64,000 bases of DNA from Anagrus nilaparvatae (lineage: Eukaryota; Arthropoda; Insecta; Hymenoptera; Mymaridae): NCBI GenBank assembly GCA_022575985.1, contig JAKSXM010000272.1, positions 21,386,501-21,450,500 on the forward strand, read 5' to 3'. The notes beneath the pieces were generated by a model that made no database searches, was not told the origin of the DNA, and worked only from the letters and a program-made list of their open reading frames with translations. This document shows positions 33,786-45,720 of this stretch, in pieces; the first letter of the stretch is position 1; each line of letters begins with the position of its first letter. Position numbers and translations under genes: made by a program.

Positions 33786-34500
33786 TAGAGTGGACCTAAA
33801 ATTAGAGTTTTGAGAAAAGGTTTGCTACCCGGATTTTTTTGTGAAGTTTTGGTCATAAAAAGTCCCCAGCTCCAAGGATTTTGATTTTGCTTTGCAAAAA
33901 CACGTGCCTGTAAGCACCTCAATTTTCCCATTTAAATAACATGGGAATTTTGACTTTTCAGCTTTCTAATTTTTTAACGTGCTGAAAAAATTTTTTTAAA
34001 CACTACCAAACAGATAGAAAATGATGTTTAGACATATAAAAACTGATCCCCAAAATTATAGCAGTCCCAGAACACTTTGTTTTATCAAAATAAAATTTTT
34101 TAAAATCGCAATCTTCCCATTTAAAATACATTGTTTTTTATTTATATATTTATAATGTATTTTAAATGAGAAAATTGCGATTTTTAAAAATTTTATTTTG
34201 ATAAAACAAAGTGTTCCGGGACTTCTGCAACTTTAGGGATCAGATTTTATATGTCTAAACATCATTTTCTATCTGTTTGGTAGTGTTTAAAAAAATTTTT
34301 TCAACACGTTAAAAAGTTAGAAAGCTGAAAAGTCAAAATTCCCATGTTATTTAAATGGGAAAATTGAGGTGCTTACAGGCACGTGTTTTTGCAAAGCAAA
34401 ATCAAAATCCTTGGAGCTGGGGACTTTTACTGACCAAAACTTCACAAAAAAACCCGGGGAGCAAAGTTTTTCTCAAAACTCTAATTTTAGGTCCACTCTA
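33786..34500. mobile_element. A-only hAT-like long foldback (715 bp, 8-bp TSD)
   Basis: Ends TAGAGTGGACC / GGTCCACTCTA, flanked by AGGTACAT (33778-33785 and 34501-34508). Copy B has a single AGGTACAT at the matching place (~51596), giving the empty site. The arms are near-identical over ~300 bp each. Confidence 0.9.
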
Positions 34501-34653
34501 AGGTACATATAAGAATTAGTCCAATAAACAAAAAAATTAAAACTAAAAGTGACTAAAAAATAAAAATTCTTTCAATTTTATTAAAATAATGGTAAAATTA
34601 TACAATATTATTATTAGATCATTAATTTCAAATAATATAAAACATATTTAAAA

Positions 34654-35271
34654 GGAAGATATGACTTACGCCACCGAAAAACTACGTCACCGGAGATTTT
34701 GTCACAGACAGTATGCCACAAAAGTATGACCACAAAATATTTTTACACATAAAAATTGCATACAGAGTTTAATATAAAAACATATTTTGGATACGATTTT
34801 ATTTGACCAATAGTGATTTTTACACGGATATTTTTAATGTCGATTTTTGATGTTAAAAATTTAACCACCTATAAAGTTTGACACAAAAAAGTTAACCACA
34901 AGAATATTTTTTTGACATTTTCAACTTTGACGCAAAATTTTTTGTATAATTAATCTCTATAATATTAAGAAAAGGGAAAAAAGCACCGCATAGTATGAAT
35001 TGTTTTTATTTTTTTTTTAATATTCTCGTGGTCAATTTTTGGGTGTCAAACTTTATGGTAGTTAAATTATTCGTGTCAAAAATTGACATTAAAAATATAC
35101 GTGTGAAAATCACTGATGGTCAAATAGAATCGTATCCAAAAAATGTTTTTATATTAAACTCTGTGTGCAATTTTTATGTGTCAACATTTTTTGGTGGTCA
35201 ACTTTTGTGGCGAACTCTCTGTGTCAAAATCTCCGGTGACGTAGATTTTCGGTGGCGTAAGTCATATCTTC
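34654..35271. mobile_element. A-only foldback with 9-bp TSD (618 bp)
   Basis: Ends GGAAGATATGACTTACGCC / GGCGTAAGTCATATCTTCC, flanked by the exact 9-bp repeat TATTTAAAA. The matching site in copy B is unoccupied. Nine-base duplications are typical of Mutator-like elements. The whole element is a foldback with no transposase. Confidence 0.85.
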
Positions 35272-35505
35272 CTATTTAAAATAGATATACTGAATAAAAA
35301 TTCAGCTGAGGAATTCCATTTGTGGCGACCAGAAATTTTCGTTTGTTTTATTACATCCCTTATTAAGTTTTATGATGTCATTTGCAATTCTGGCTGCCAC
35401 AACTGGATTTTTTTCTCAATGTATTTCTGTAGAATTACATTTAATTTGTTATACTCAATGAAAAAATATACAATTTTTTAGATAACATTTTTTTTTAAAT
35501 AGTTT

Positions 35506-37224
35506 TTATTCTTTATGATTCTTGAGATGATGAATAAGTGTTCTTTTTAGCACAAAAATTTTATTGCATTTATCGCACACATAATCCCTATTTTCTAAAT
35601 GTATATTTTTGTGTGCATTAAGATTACTAATACTAACAAAATTATTTCCACAAAATTCACATTTATGGTGTTTTTCACTTGAATGAACTTTTTCGTGCCT
35701 TTTAAGATAATCTAACGTAATAAAACCTTTTCCACAGACATTACATTTAAAAGGCTTTTTACCTGAATGGATTCTTGAATGAGTTTCCAAATGACCTGAT
35801 TGAGAAAATGATTTTTCACATTTTTGGCATTTATAAGGTCTTTCACCTGAGTGAAATCTTTTATGAACCGCTAGACTACTACTATGACTGAAAGATTTTT
35901 CGCAAATTTGACATTTGTAAGGTTTTTCACCTGTGTGAGTCCTAAAATGCGATATGATATACTTTTTATTCGTAAAAGCTTTTCCACATTCTGCGCATTT
36001 AAAAGGTTTTTCGTTTAAATGAGTTTTCTCATGTGACTTAAGACCAGTAATCTGCTTAAAACTTTTCTTACATTTATCACATTTATGAATCTTTTCCTCT
36101 GAATGAATTTTTTTATGTATTTTAAGTTCACTAGATTCTTTAAAACTTTTTCCACATTCCTTGCATTTAAAAGGTTTTTCACCCGTATGTATTTTATTAT
36201 GCCTAGTAAGATCACCAGACGAATAAAACGATTTACCACATTTTTTGCATTTATAAGGTTTTTCACCTGTATGAATTCTGATATGAATTGTTAGACTACC
36301 TGCTTGACCAAAACATTTCCCACATTCATTACACTTGTAAGAATTTTCATCTGTGTGAACTAATCGATGAGTTCTTTCGTGATATTTGAGAGTTACTGAA
36401 TGAGCAAAAGTCGTATTACAAATTTTGCATTTAAACGGCTTTTCACCAGTATGCAATCTTTTATGTCTTGTGAGATTGATTAACTGAAAAAAAGTTTTTC
36501 CACAGTCAGCACATTCAAATAGTTTTTTTCCTGTATGAATTTTTTTATGGGTATTCAGGTGTCCTGTCTGTGAAAAAGTTTTTTCGCAAATTTCGCATTT
36601 ATATGGTTTTTCACCCGTATGAACTCTTTCGTGATTTTTAAGTGAGCTAGAATTAATAAATTTTTTTCCACATACTTTACATATATGAGGCTTTTCACCG
36701 GTATGTACGCGTTCATGTACTTTTAGAGAACTAGACAGTCTGAAAGTTTTTTCACAATCATTACATTTGTAAGGCTTTTCTCCTGTATGGATCCTCTTGT
36801 GTTCTTTTAGTTTTCCTGATTCACTGAACGTCTTTCCACATTCCTTACAATTATAAGGCTTTTCTCCTGTATGAATTCTATTATGAATCATGAGTCCACT
36901 TGAATGATAAAAACCTTTATTACAAATCTTGCAGATATAAGGCTTTTCTCCTGTATGAATTCTTTTATGTACAATCAGATGGCTAGCAACCCGAAAGGTT
37001 TTTTCGCAATGATCACATTCGTAAGGCTTCTCGCCAGTATGAGTTCTTATATGCAATGTAAGGCTACTTTTGTGAGAAAAACTTTTCCCGCATTTCTTAC
37101 ATTTATAAGGCTTTTCACCAGAATGAACTTTTTGATGACTATTTAAATGATATAAGCGATTAAATACCTTTTCGCATATCTCGCATTGAAAAATATTTTT
37201 AGGCTTACGAATTTTTTTTGGCAT
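35506..37224 (-). CDS. C2H2 zinc-finger protein A2 (20 fingers)
   Basis: About 572 codons from MPKKIRKPK, preceded by AAAATG; the frame stays open upstream to a splice-like acceptor tattttag/gtggag at ~37258, so a 5' exon with an N-terminal domain is possible. A basic N-terminus is followed by 20 consecutive C2H2 fingers, mostly with TGEKP linkers; after finger 10 the linker is longer (HRLVHTDENS). The protein is expected to be nuclear and to recognise a long DNA site. No effector domain is visible in this exon. Its duplicate B2 is almost identical in framework, but differs at many helix -1, 2, 3 and 6 positions. All zinc-ligating Cys and His residues are intact. Confidence 0.9.
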   Translation of the reverse strand: MPKKIRKPKNIFQCEICEKVFNRLYHLNSHQKVHSGEKPYKCKKCGKSFSHKSSLTLHIRTHTGEKPYECDHCEKTFRVASHLIVHKRIHTGEKPYICKICNKGFYHSSGLMIHNRIHTGEKPYNCKECGKTFSESGKLKEHKRIHTGEKPYKCNDCEKTFRLSSSLKVHERVHTGEKPHICKVCGKKFINSSSLKNHERVHTGEKPYKCEICEKTFSQTGHLNTHKKIHTGKKLFECADCGKTFFQLINLTRHKRLHTGEKPFKCKICNTTFAHSVTLKYHERTHRLVHTDENSYKCNECGKCFGQAGSLTIHIRIHTGEKPYKCKKCGKSFYSSGDLTRHNKIHTGEKPFKCKECGKSFKESSELKIHKKIHSEEKIHKCDKCKKSFKQITGLKSHEKTHLNEKPFKCAECGKAFTNKKYIISHFRTHTGEKPYKCQICEKSFSHSSSLAVHKRFHSGERPYKCQKCEKSFSQSGHLETHSRIHSGKKPFKCNVCGKGFITLDYLKRHEKVHSSEKHHKCEFCGNNFVSISNLNAHKNIHLENRDYVCDKCNKIFVLKRTLIHHLKNHKE

Positions 37225-37334
37225 TTTGGTTGCTTGAATTAATGTTCTTTTCTCCACCTAAAATAAGTTTAATAGTTTAATTTAAATCGCCAAACATTGT
37301 TTTTATATATTTCCTGATTCTAAAATAGTATATT

Positions 37335-37578
37335 ACGAACCCGTGTCCAGAAAAGTAAATAGCGATTTGGGTTATTCTTTATTTATGGGCAAAGGTCATA
37401 TACGATTTTTCTATATACATATTTCCCGACCACTGCTCGTCTGCCAAAAACATGTTTTCTCACTGACACAGAAAAATTGTATACACCCTTTGTCCATAAA
37501 TGCAGAATGCCACAAATCGCAGTTTACCATCCTGGGCTGCGGCTTGGAAGGTAATTTACGTGCAATTTGGGACATTCT
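37335..37578. repeat. Dispersed 'tttaccatcc...ggaaggtaattt' repeat, copy 2
   Basis: Shares tcgcagtttaccatcc, gaaggtaatttacgtgc and a gtccagaaa start with 6403-6610, 42250-42475 and 55355-55665. The core is an imperfect palindrome, suggesting a MITE. It predates the segmental duplication, since 55355-55665 is its counterpart. Confidence 0.7.
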
Positions 37579-37581
37579 TTA

Positions 37582-37808
37582 GGCACTTTCTACAATAGCC
37601 ACATACACAAATATGGAAGTACCTATGGATAGACATATATGTGTATGGCCAACCTAATATTTAAAATCTGCCTTATCAGCAGGTAAAAAGTCTACAATAA
37701 TTAATGTAGAAAAATAGAGGGCGCAGTTATCTGAAGGTTGGCCATACACAAATATGTCTATCCATAGGTACTTCTATATTTGTGTATGTGGCTATTGTAG
37801 AAGCTGCC
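37582..37808. mobile_element. A-only Harbinger-like MITE (first of a pair)
   Basis: Ends GGCActttCTACAATAGCCAC / GTGGCTATTGTAGaagcTGCC, flanked by TTA (37579-37581 and 37809-37811). Arms of ~75 bp include 'tatccataggtacttc' in both orientations. The site is empty in copy B. Confidence 0.85.
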
Positions 37809-37811
37809 TTA

Positions 37812-38138
37812 GACCTAGTCTACATAACCGCACGGCACGGCGCTGCCCAATGCTATTGGTATAGGAGTCACGTGATGCCTCAAGCGCAAGCCTATATCAA
37901 TGAGTTGTTTTCGGACGGTTAGGGGCGCTGCTGGGACATGCAGCTCCCCTATGGGCTCCTTTCCCATAAGAAATCTTTAAGGAGTGAGTGAGAAACGAAA
38001 AAACTTGCGCGCGCAGATTTTCGTTCCTCACTCACTCCTTAAAGATTTCTTATGGGAAAGGAGCATGTCAACCGTCCGAAAACACCTCATAGCATTGGGC
38101 TGCACCGTGCGGTGCGGTGCGGTTATGTAGACTAGGCC
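37812..38138. mobile_element. A-only Harbinger-like MITE (second of a pair)
   Basis: Ends GaCCTAGTCTACATAACCGC / GCGGTTATGTAGACTAGGCC, sharing TTA 37809-37811 with the previous element and flanked by TTA 38139-38141. It is G/C-rich and the interior contains ttaaagatttcttatggg in both orientations. Absent from copy B. Confidence 0.85.
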
Positions 38139-38439
38139 TTAGGGACTTTATACAATGGAGCGACTGGACGTTATTTTGCGCAGAAGACATTTCCTCGTAT
38201 CAAAAAACTTACTGCCTGCGCAACGTATCGTTCAATCGCTCAATCGTAGAATGTTCCTTACATTTCTGGATACGAGCCGTAACTATAATATTTAACAATT
38301 AAAAGTGTTTAATTTAATTGATATATTGTATCTAACGGTAATTATCATGAGAGCTGTGAAAATCAATTTTTATGAACACAATAATTCATACAGAATGGAT
38401 TTTTATAGCCCAGTGGCATAACCCGTATCGAAAAATCCT

Positions 38440-39470
38440 GTGCAAACGTTGTGCACAACGTTGTGCATAAAATATAAAAATCTTAAATTTAATGAATATG
38501 GACGGCAAATCCAAATAAAGTTCCCAAGGGGTCCAGGTAATGTTCGGAATGGTATTATAATTAAAAATATGATTTACCGAAAAATGGGGTATTTATTTTT
38601 TCAATATGGCGGACCCGCAAACTCTAAAAACTCCCGAAACTCAATTTCCTTTATAGGAATTGGGTTTTCAGACACAAGCAAAGCGAGTTTTAGATGCAAA
38701 TTTTTATATACAGACGTTACCGAATTTTTGGGTTTTTCAATATGGTGGACCCAAAAACTCTGAAGCCTATTTCCTACAAATTTTTTTGGTTTTCAGGCTC
38801 AAAAAAACGAATTTGAGATGCAAATTTTTATTTTTTGACCTTAAAATATTTTTCGATTTTCCAATATGGCGGACCCGAAAAATTGTAAAATCATTTTTAT
38901 CATTAGATGTGGGTTTTTATGCTAAATAAAAACGAATTTAAATTGCTGTTTATCATAATTTGGTCTTACAGTTTTTTCAGTTTTTCAATATTGCGGACCC
39001 GAAAACTCTGAAAACACCCGAAAGTCTATTTCCTGTCCATTTTTTGAACTTTCAGGCTCAACAAAAACGAATTTGAGATGTTATTTCTCATACTTTGACC
39101 TTCAAATATTTTTTGGTATTTCTATATGGCGGACCCGAAAACTTGGAATACATGAAAACATAAAAATTATGCCCAGTACAGGTCAATAATATATATACTT
39201 AGAAAATATTTGGGCGATTAATAAAAATAATTAAAATTTAATATGAAAATTTATTTTTTTTTATTAGATTTGGGTTTTTATGCTTAATAAAAAAGTATTT
39301 GAAATACTATTTTTCATCATTTGACCGTACAAATTTTTCGGTTATCCAATTTTGCGGACCCGAAAACACCCGAAAATTAAATTTTTGCATTAGATTTAGA
39401 TTTTTATACTTAATAAAAACGAATCTGAGATGATATTTTTCATAATTTGATCTTTAAAATTTTTAGTTTC
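38440..39470 (+). repeat. Tandem array with 'caatatggcggacccgaaaa' units
   Basis: Six units of ~120-225 bp with the core near 38603, 38739, 38862, 38984, 39123 and 39349. Open frames here are by-products of the repeat. It lies in the A-only segment ~38420-40890. A short palindrome (gcacaacgttgtgc) sits just before it at ~38450. Confidence 0.75.
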
Positions 39471-39479
39471 GTTTTTTTA

Positions 39480-40890
39480 TCTTCCATCTTAACCATGACT
39501 CTTTCAGCGTTTTATAGTATCGCGTTACAATCGATATTTTTTGTAACAACATCTTCATATGTATCGCATTTACGACAAATATCTAGAAATTTATTTGATA
39601 CTTTTATTTATTTGATTAAAAGAAACTTAGTTGTGACTCATTTTTAAAATAAGCCATCCTTTATTTTTAAAATAAATTTAGTTGTAACCCGATTTTAAAA
39701 TTAATCATTGTATTTAAAAATTTATTTGATAATTTTATTTTTAAAATAAATTTATTTGATTCTTTTATCGCTTATAAAAATACATGCGTATCAATATTTC
39801 TCACTTCAATAAAATACTTCTATACCATTCGCATAAACTCGTCGATATGCTATACATAGGAAGATAGCGTTTATTTAGTAACTTTTGTTAAAATGTTAAA
39901 AGCGGCAAAAGCTTTAATTTAACTTCGGAGTAAAATCAAGTAATTTCTATAGTTGAAATCTCATAAAACTTATTGCGTAAACATACCCTATAATTTTTGC
40001 TTATAAAATTGAATATTATAACATTATAATTAAAAACATAACATAATAAAAATATAAAATGTGAAGGTTACCTCGGTTACACGAGAATATATTTAAGAGA
40101 TACGACATAATTAAAAAGGAATTTATCAAAAAAATATTTAGAAAGTTACGAAATAGATTTTGCAAGGTATTTATTGTTTTATTGCCGAATTCAAAGAAGA
40201 TCCACTTTTACTAAAATGAGAGGAAAGGAGAGTTTTTGAGGACAACAAAGGATTTCTCAGCATACAAGATCGACTAAAACTATCCCGTACATTATAGAGT
40301 TGTAGTTTTTATAATCGCAAATTGAACCTATCCATTCTTTATTAAGTTACTAAAGAAAAAGACAGAAAATACCGAACATTACAGCATAGGTTGGCACTAT
40401 GCAAATATTTTCGAATCAATACCTAATTCTTTTCTATGGAATGGTAGTCTAAGTATAAGTTTGCCCAACACTATGATACAAATATTTATTATTTAATATT
40501 TTATAAATTATTTTGCTCTTATAAAGTACCCAATAACTATTACGAATGCTAAACTTTAACTAAAAGTGATAAAAAGTGACGAAAAAAAGATTTAAAAATA
40601 AATAATTTTTAATTCATATTTAAATTTAAGTCTCCTATATATTATTAGTATACTTACCAAATTCATTTTATTGCGGTTCTCCGAAATTTTTAACAATGAA
40701 AAAAAATATAAAAAAAAAAAAATATTACATCTGCCGATTCGAGTTTCTTTATGCAAGCAAAATACGCAAAAAATACACACATATTTTTTTTTATATACAT
40801 TTTTATTGTATTCTATCGTCTACTCTATAGTATCCTATTGTACGCTATAAGTATTGTTTCCTCAAGGACTATAAATATTTAAAATTAAAA
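39480..40890. other. Rest of the A-only segment
   Basis: AT-rich, without counterpart in copy B. No convincing gene. Ends of the insertion are unclear; deletion in B is equally possible. Confidence 0.45.
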
Positions 40891-41865
40891 ATTAATAATA
40901 AATTCTTTTTAAACATTTAAATTAATTTACATTATTGAACATAAAAAATAAAAAATCTTTCATAAAAAATTATCTCAGTTGATCTGGATTTAGTTCATAT
41001 TAGAATTGTCTAACTTGAGAAGCTAATCCAGCCCGACTTAGATGATTTATTATGAACGATTTTTTATTTTTTATTGTTTGCTTTCATAATTTTTTTTTTA
41101 ATTTTTAATTTTAAATGTAGTGAATTAAATCCTGTATTCACAAAAATTAATTTTCAAAGCTCTCAAGAGCAAAAACATAAAATTTTTTTTATTTATTTAT
41201 CAAATTATCCACTTCACTTACTTCTTGCAAACCGACCCGACTTTACACTTTTTTTTGGCTTTATTTATTGTTTTTTTAATTAATTATTTAAACAAATTGC
41301 AACGTATTTTTATATTAAAACGGGTATAATTTAATAATTAACTAAATAAAACTTTTTACAGATATTTTCTTATTCATAAATGATCCTTAAATTTTTGATC
41401 CCACTTCCAAACACAAAAACACATGAAATTTTTTATTTCTAAAAATTATACTATACTGAATTAAATTTTATTTTTTTTAATTTAGTTAATAATGTTAATA
41501 ACTTTAATTTGCAATAACTATGTTATGAAAAAAATAACAATGTTTTAATAAATAAGGGTGCAACAACCAACGGTATAGATTCACTAATTCAAAAAAATGT
41601 TTAATTTATTTAACAAATGTTTAATAATACCTTTATTTCGACTTTTTTTAAAAACTGTTGATGGTTTATAAAAAGATCGCCGATGAATAATATTGCCTTA
41701 CAATTTTTGAGATTCTATTAAATGTAGTATATATTAGTAAGAGATTAGCACAAATTTAGCATAGAAGTAAATATTGTTAATATTTACTTCCATGGAGTTT
41801 AGGCACAGTGTGTCGAGTATCGTGGTCGAGGTACATGAAGTATTTTATCCCCTCTATTTTTTTAA

Positions 41866-42250
41866 GGATAAGCACAGCTATCGGAGCACCCGTGCTGGCA
41901 GTTTTCAAAAGTAAAATATTGTATATAATATTATATATTGCGAAATGCGATTTGGGGCATGCTTTATTATACATAGTCCATAAGGACAAGGGTGGTTTAA
42001 AATTTTTCATCTCGGAAACGACTGCATCACTTTGTAGGTTGGTGGAAGGATAAGCAAAGCTATTGGAGCACCCGCGCTGTCAGTTTAAAAAAAAAGAGAT
42101 TATCATTCACTGGGACCTAGTTTTTTGCCCCATAGATACTTTATTCATTATGGAATTAGATCGTTTTATTTAATATATAGAAAAAACAAGAACGTTAGTT
42201 TCAAAAACGTTTTTTTAATGATAATTATAGTATCTTGAGCATTTTTTATT
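41866..42250. other. Junction between duplication copies
   Basis: Contains a ~40-bp direct repeat, 'aaggataagca-agctat-ggagcacccg', at 41869 and 42048. Confidence 0.5.
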
Positions 42251-42475
42251 TTTCTGGACAGTAGCCATGAAAGTATGATTTCCTGGCCACTACGCGGCCA
42301 AGGAAATCAAGATTTCTTGGTACTGCCGCAGAAAATTTTTATAAGACCCTTGCCAATAAATAAAGAATGCCCCAAATCGCAGTTTACCATCCGCGGCTTC
42401 GCCTCCGAAGGTAATTTACGTGCGATTCGGGCCATTCTTTACTTTCCTGGACACGAGCCGTAAATATGTTACTTA
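42250..42475. repeat. Dispersed 'tttaccatcc...ggtaatttacgtgc' repeat, copy 3
   Basis: Closest to the copy at 6403-6610: both keep tcgcagtttaccatcc followed by gcggcttcgcct or tcggcttcgcct. A further fragment starts at ~42630 (ggacagaaaaataaagaaag). Confidence 0.7.
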
Positions 42476-42702
42476 TTATCTTTTGCAATCATGCATTATT
42501 ATCAGTTGTTGCTGTAACATTCACTTAAGCTTTTTATGTGATGGAAATGCCTGGAAAACTTTTCGAGAAAATTTCGAAAGAATAGATTTCTACACAAATA
42601 AAAAATTATAAAGCATATTATAATCCATGGACAGAAAAATAAAGAAAGCCCCGAACTGCATACTAGGCGGGTTTCCCTTGTAACCCCACCCAGCGATTCT
42701 AC

Positions 42703-44403
42703 GAAAATGGATGAATTTAGATAAAACCTAGTGAAATATTCTCAGGAAGACCTCAGGAAAAAGTACCGGAAGAAAAAAGTTGCCGCTTTTCAAAAGGGGT
42801 GAAATTACCCCCAATTTCTTTCCCCCATTTACCTGAAAAATTTAAAATAATCTTTTTTGCAATTTTTAAGGGATCTAATAGGTATTTTGGGCCACTAAAT
42901 TCAAATCTGACGTCAAAAACCAAGTTAGATGAATGTGATACCTTTTGAACCCATAAAATTTAAGATTTATTACTAAACGATGTTTTTCAATTTTTATTAT
43001 GGGATTAGGTTTTTTGGATCACTAAATTTATTAGCAAAATTTGATTTTATATCTACAGATTTTAAAAAATAATCAACAATAGGAGATGCATAGAAAATTT
43101 AGGATTGTTAGGAATTTCAATAATGGAGAATGTTTAAGGGAAAATAAAACATGTACGGATTTTTACGACTTTATTTTGTCTATAATTTTTTAAACTTATT
43201 CGATTTTGTAAGAAGACATTTTTTAATATACCATTTTACATATATGTTTTATTTTCTCTGAAACGTGCCTGAAAACTTTTTTTATTTATAAAATATCTTT
43301 TATTTTTTTAAATTATGTTTCTATTGTATAAATGTGTGCATGAAATAACAAATTTTTTTTACATATCCTTTTCGATTTTAACATTCTTCATCATCAGTAT
43401 ATGAATTATGAATTATTCATTTATGAATTATATACTAACAAAGTGAAATCAATAAATTTGGAACACCAAATTGCACCAAATGGTTATGGATAAGTTTATT
43501 ATGTAAAAAAAACATGCCGAATATCCTCCGTGCATTCCAATGGGCCTTATGGACCCAGGAACGCAGGCTTCAATGTTATAAAATAGGGTTTTTTGGTAGT
43601 TTTTGCCTACTAGATCTAATAAAAATTTTTAAAAAATCAATTCTTAAGAAATATTAAATTTTAAGGGTTGAAAGGGTTAAAATAAGGGTGTTACACCCTT
43701 CTAACTTCATTTTAAACGTCAGATTCGGATTTAGTGACCCAAAATACCTACTAGATCTAATAAAAATGAAAAAAAAATTAATAAATAATTCTTAAGAAAT
43801 ATTAAATTTTTAAGGGTTTAAAGGGTTAAAATATGGGTGTTACACCCCTCTAACTTCATTTTTGACGTCAGATTCGGATTTAGTGGCCCAAAATACCTAC
43901 TAGATCCTTTAAAAATGAAAAAAAAATCAATTCTTAAGAAATATTAAATTTTAAGGGTTGAAAGGGTTAAAATAAGGGTGTTACACTCCTCTAACTTCAT
44001 TTTTGACGTCAGATTCGGATTTAGTGGCCCCAAATACCTACTAGATCTAATAAAAATGAAAAAAAATCGGATTTTAAAAAATATTAAATTTTAAGGGTTG
44101 AAAGGGTTAAAATAAGGGTCTTACACCCTTTGAACTTCGTTTTTGACGTCAGATTCGGATTTAGCGGCCCAAAATACTTACTAGATCCCTTAAAAATTGC
44201 AAAAAAGATTATTTAAAATTTTTCAGGTAAATGGGGGGGGGGAAATTGGGGGTAATTTCACCCCTTTTGAAAAGCGGCAACTTTTTTCTTCCGGTACTTT
44301 TTCCTGAGGTCTTCCTGAGAATATTTCACTAGGTTTTATCTAAATTCATCCATTTTCGTAAAAACCTCAGCTTTGACCTTTTTTTTTACACTGACGCCTT
44401 GAC
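42703..44403. mobile_element. Foldback element with internal ~150-bp satellite monomers (family X, copy 1)
   Basis: Long inverted arms: 42703-42900 pairs with 44165-44361 (shared ggatgaatttagataaaacc, gaagaaaaaagttgccgctt, cccccatttacctgaaaaat). The right arm holds ~4 direct monomers with cores at 43721, 43870, 44021 and 44151 ('gacgtcagattcggatttag'). The outer 40 bases at the right (gtgt-aaaaaa-ggtcaaa type) match the end of copy 2 and finish at GAC followed by TA. The left end has lost the corresponding piece. Confidence 0.75.
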
Positions 44404-44628
44404 TATACAGATTACAACCCGAGGTGTAGTCAAGAGATATCTGAATCTTATAATTTACAATTTTGCTGTTTCAACGTAAAAAAACATAAAAAAATATACC
44501 TTTATAAAAATTTATAAAACTCGAAATTTTTTGTTAGATTTATAATTGGGCACGTGACTTGGCAGGAAATTTGAAACACTACAAATCTCTTTTTAAAAAG
44601 TTTGCTGTTCAAAAGAATATTGTTTATT

Positions 44629-44877
44629 AGCCTGGCAATTATTTTAAAAAATCACTTGGATTTATGAAGACCGGTTGAAGAAAATTGCCAATTATCAAAA
44701 AAATAAGGTGTCCGAAATTGTAGCTCATTTAATCACTCCTAAGTGTTGCGACTAAATATTAGAGCCCATATATTTGGTGGCAACTTTTAATCTCATTTTT
44801 TTGGTAATTGACCATTTTATCAATTTTTTCACCTAGTATTTGAAAAACCAAGCTATATTCAAATTAACTGCCAGGCT
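44629..44877. mobile_element. Small foldback element
   Basis: Ends AGCCTGGCAATTA / TAACTGCCAGGCT (one mismatch). Interior includes ggcaacttttaatctc. Target duplication unclear. Confidence 0.55.
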
Positions 44878-45720
44878 ATTGTTCAAAAAAATTATGGATA
44901 TTTTTGAAATCGTTGAAAAATTACGGAATTATCAAAGAATAAAGTTTTCCAAGGATACTTTTCTGCTTGGTCGTTAAAGGGGTAAATTACTTTTTACAAG
45001 CCTGATTTGATTAATATTATAAATTTAGAGTGATTTACATTGAATCATTACAAAGATTGCAAAAATGAACTTCGAGATGAAAAATTAAAAAACAGTCTGT
45101 AACTGCATATCTTGCACCCTTTCTTAAAAAATAAAAAAATAATCTTTTTGATTACATTATATCCATCATTATATTCGTATATAATTCATCTGATAGTAAT
45201 TAAATACTTAAAACACAGCAAGATTAAAATTATAATAAATGCAAACTCATTGAATAAATAAAAGTAAAATTGATTTAAATTAAAATAAAATTAAAATAAT
45301 ATGCACCAATAAATATTTTTTTGTTCCCACTGCAGAACTAATTTTTACAACAAAAACTAAATCCAGGGACTAAATCACAACTAAATCATATAGATATTTA
45401 TGCATTTGAAATTTCTGTTATAGTAATTCTATGAACTAAACCAGATGTCTAGAATAGATGGAAAAATGATTAAAATTTTAAAACAATGACTTTCATTTAA
45501 TAAAAATTTTTGAATAAAATTAATTTTTTTAAAAAAATTTTGTGTTTAATAAAAATTTTAACATATTTCGAGAAAAACATATGATTCTCCAGTGGGTTTT
45601 AGTATAATTATCAGAACAAGACTGAGACGAATTTTGTGTCAAATAACTACAACTATATGAATTCTTCTATTTCATGATATTCAGGACGTTCAAGCAATAT
45701 ATGTTATTGGAACCATATAT

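Larger units (their letters stand above)
29400..41865. repeat. Segmental duplication, copy A
   Basis: Colinear with 45455-63822 in the same orientation. Shared anchors include gtcacgtagcctcgtctaga (30392 / 47351), genes A1/B1 and A2/B2, and cttccatggagtttaggcac (41788 / 63739). A-only insertions are at 33786-34500, 34654-35271, 37582-38138 and roughly 38420-40890. Copy A ends where the similarity to B stops, near 41865. Confidence 0.9.

Noticed and set aside
34995..35279. 94-codon ORF.
   Set aside because: Lies in one arm of a foldback element, with no domain.
38440..38929. ORFs of 107 and 89 codons.
   Set aside because: By-products of the tandem repeat; the same peptide motif recurs with the repeat period.
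39447..39647. 66-codon hydrophobic ORF.
   Set aside because: AT-rich chance frame in the A-only segment, with no counterpart elsewhere.
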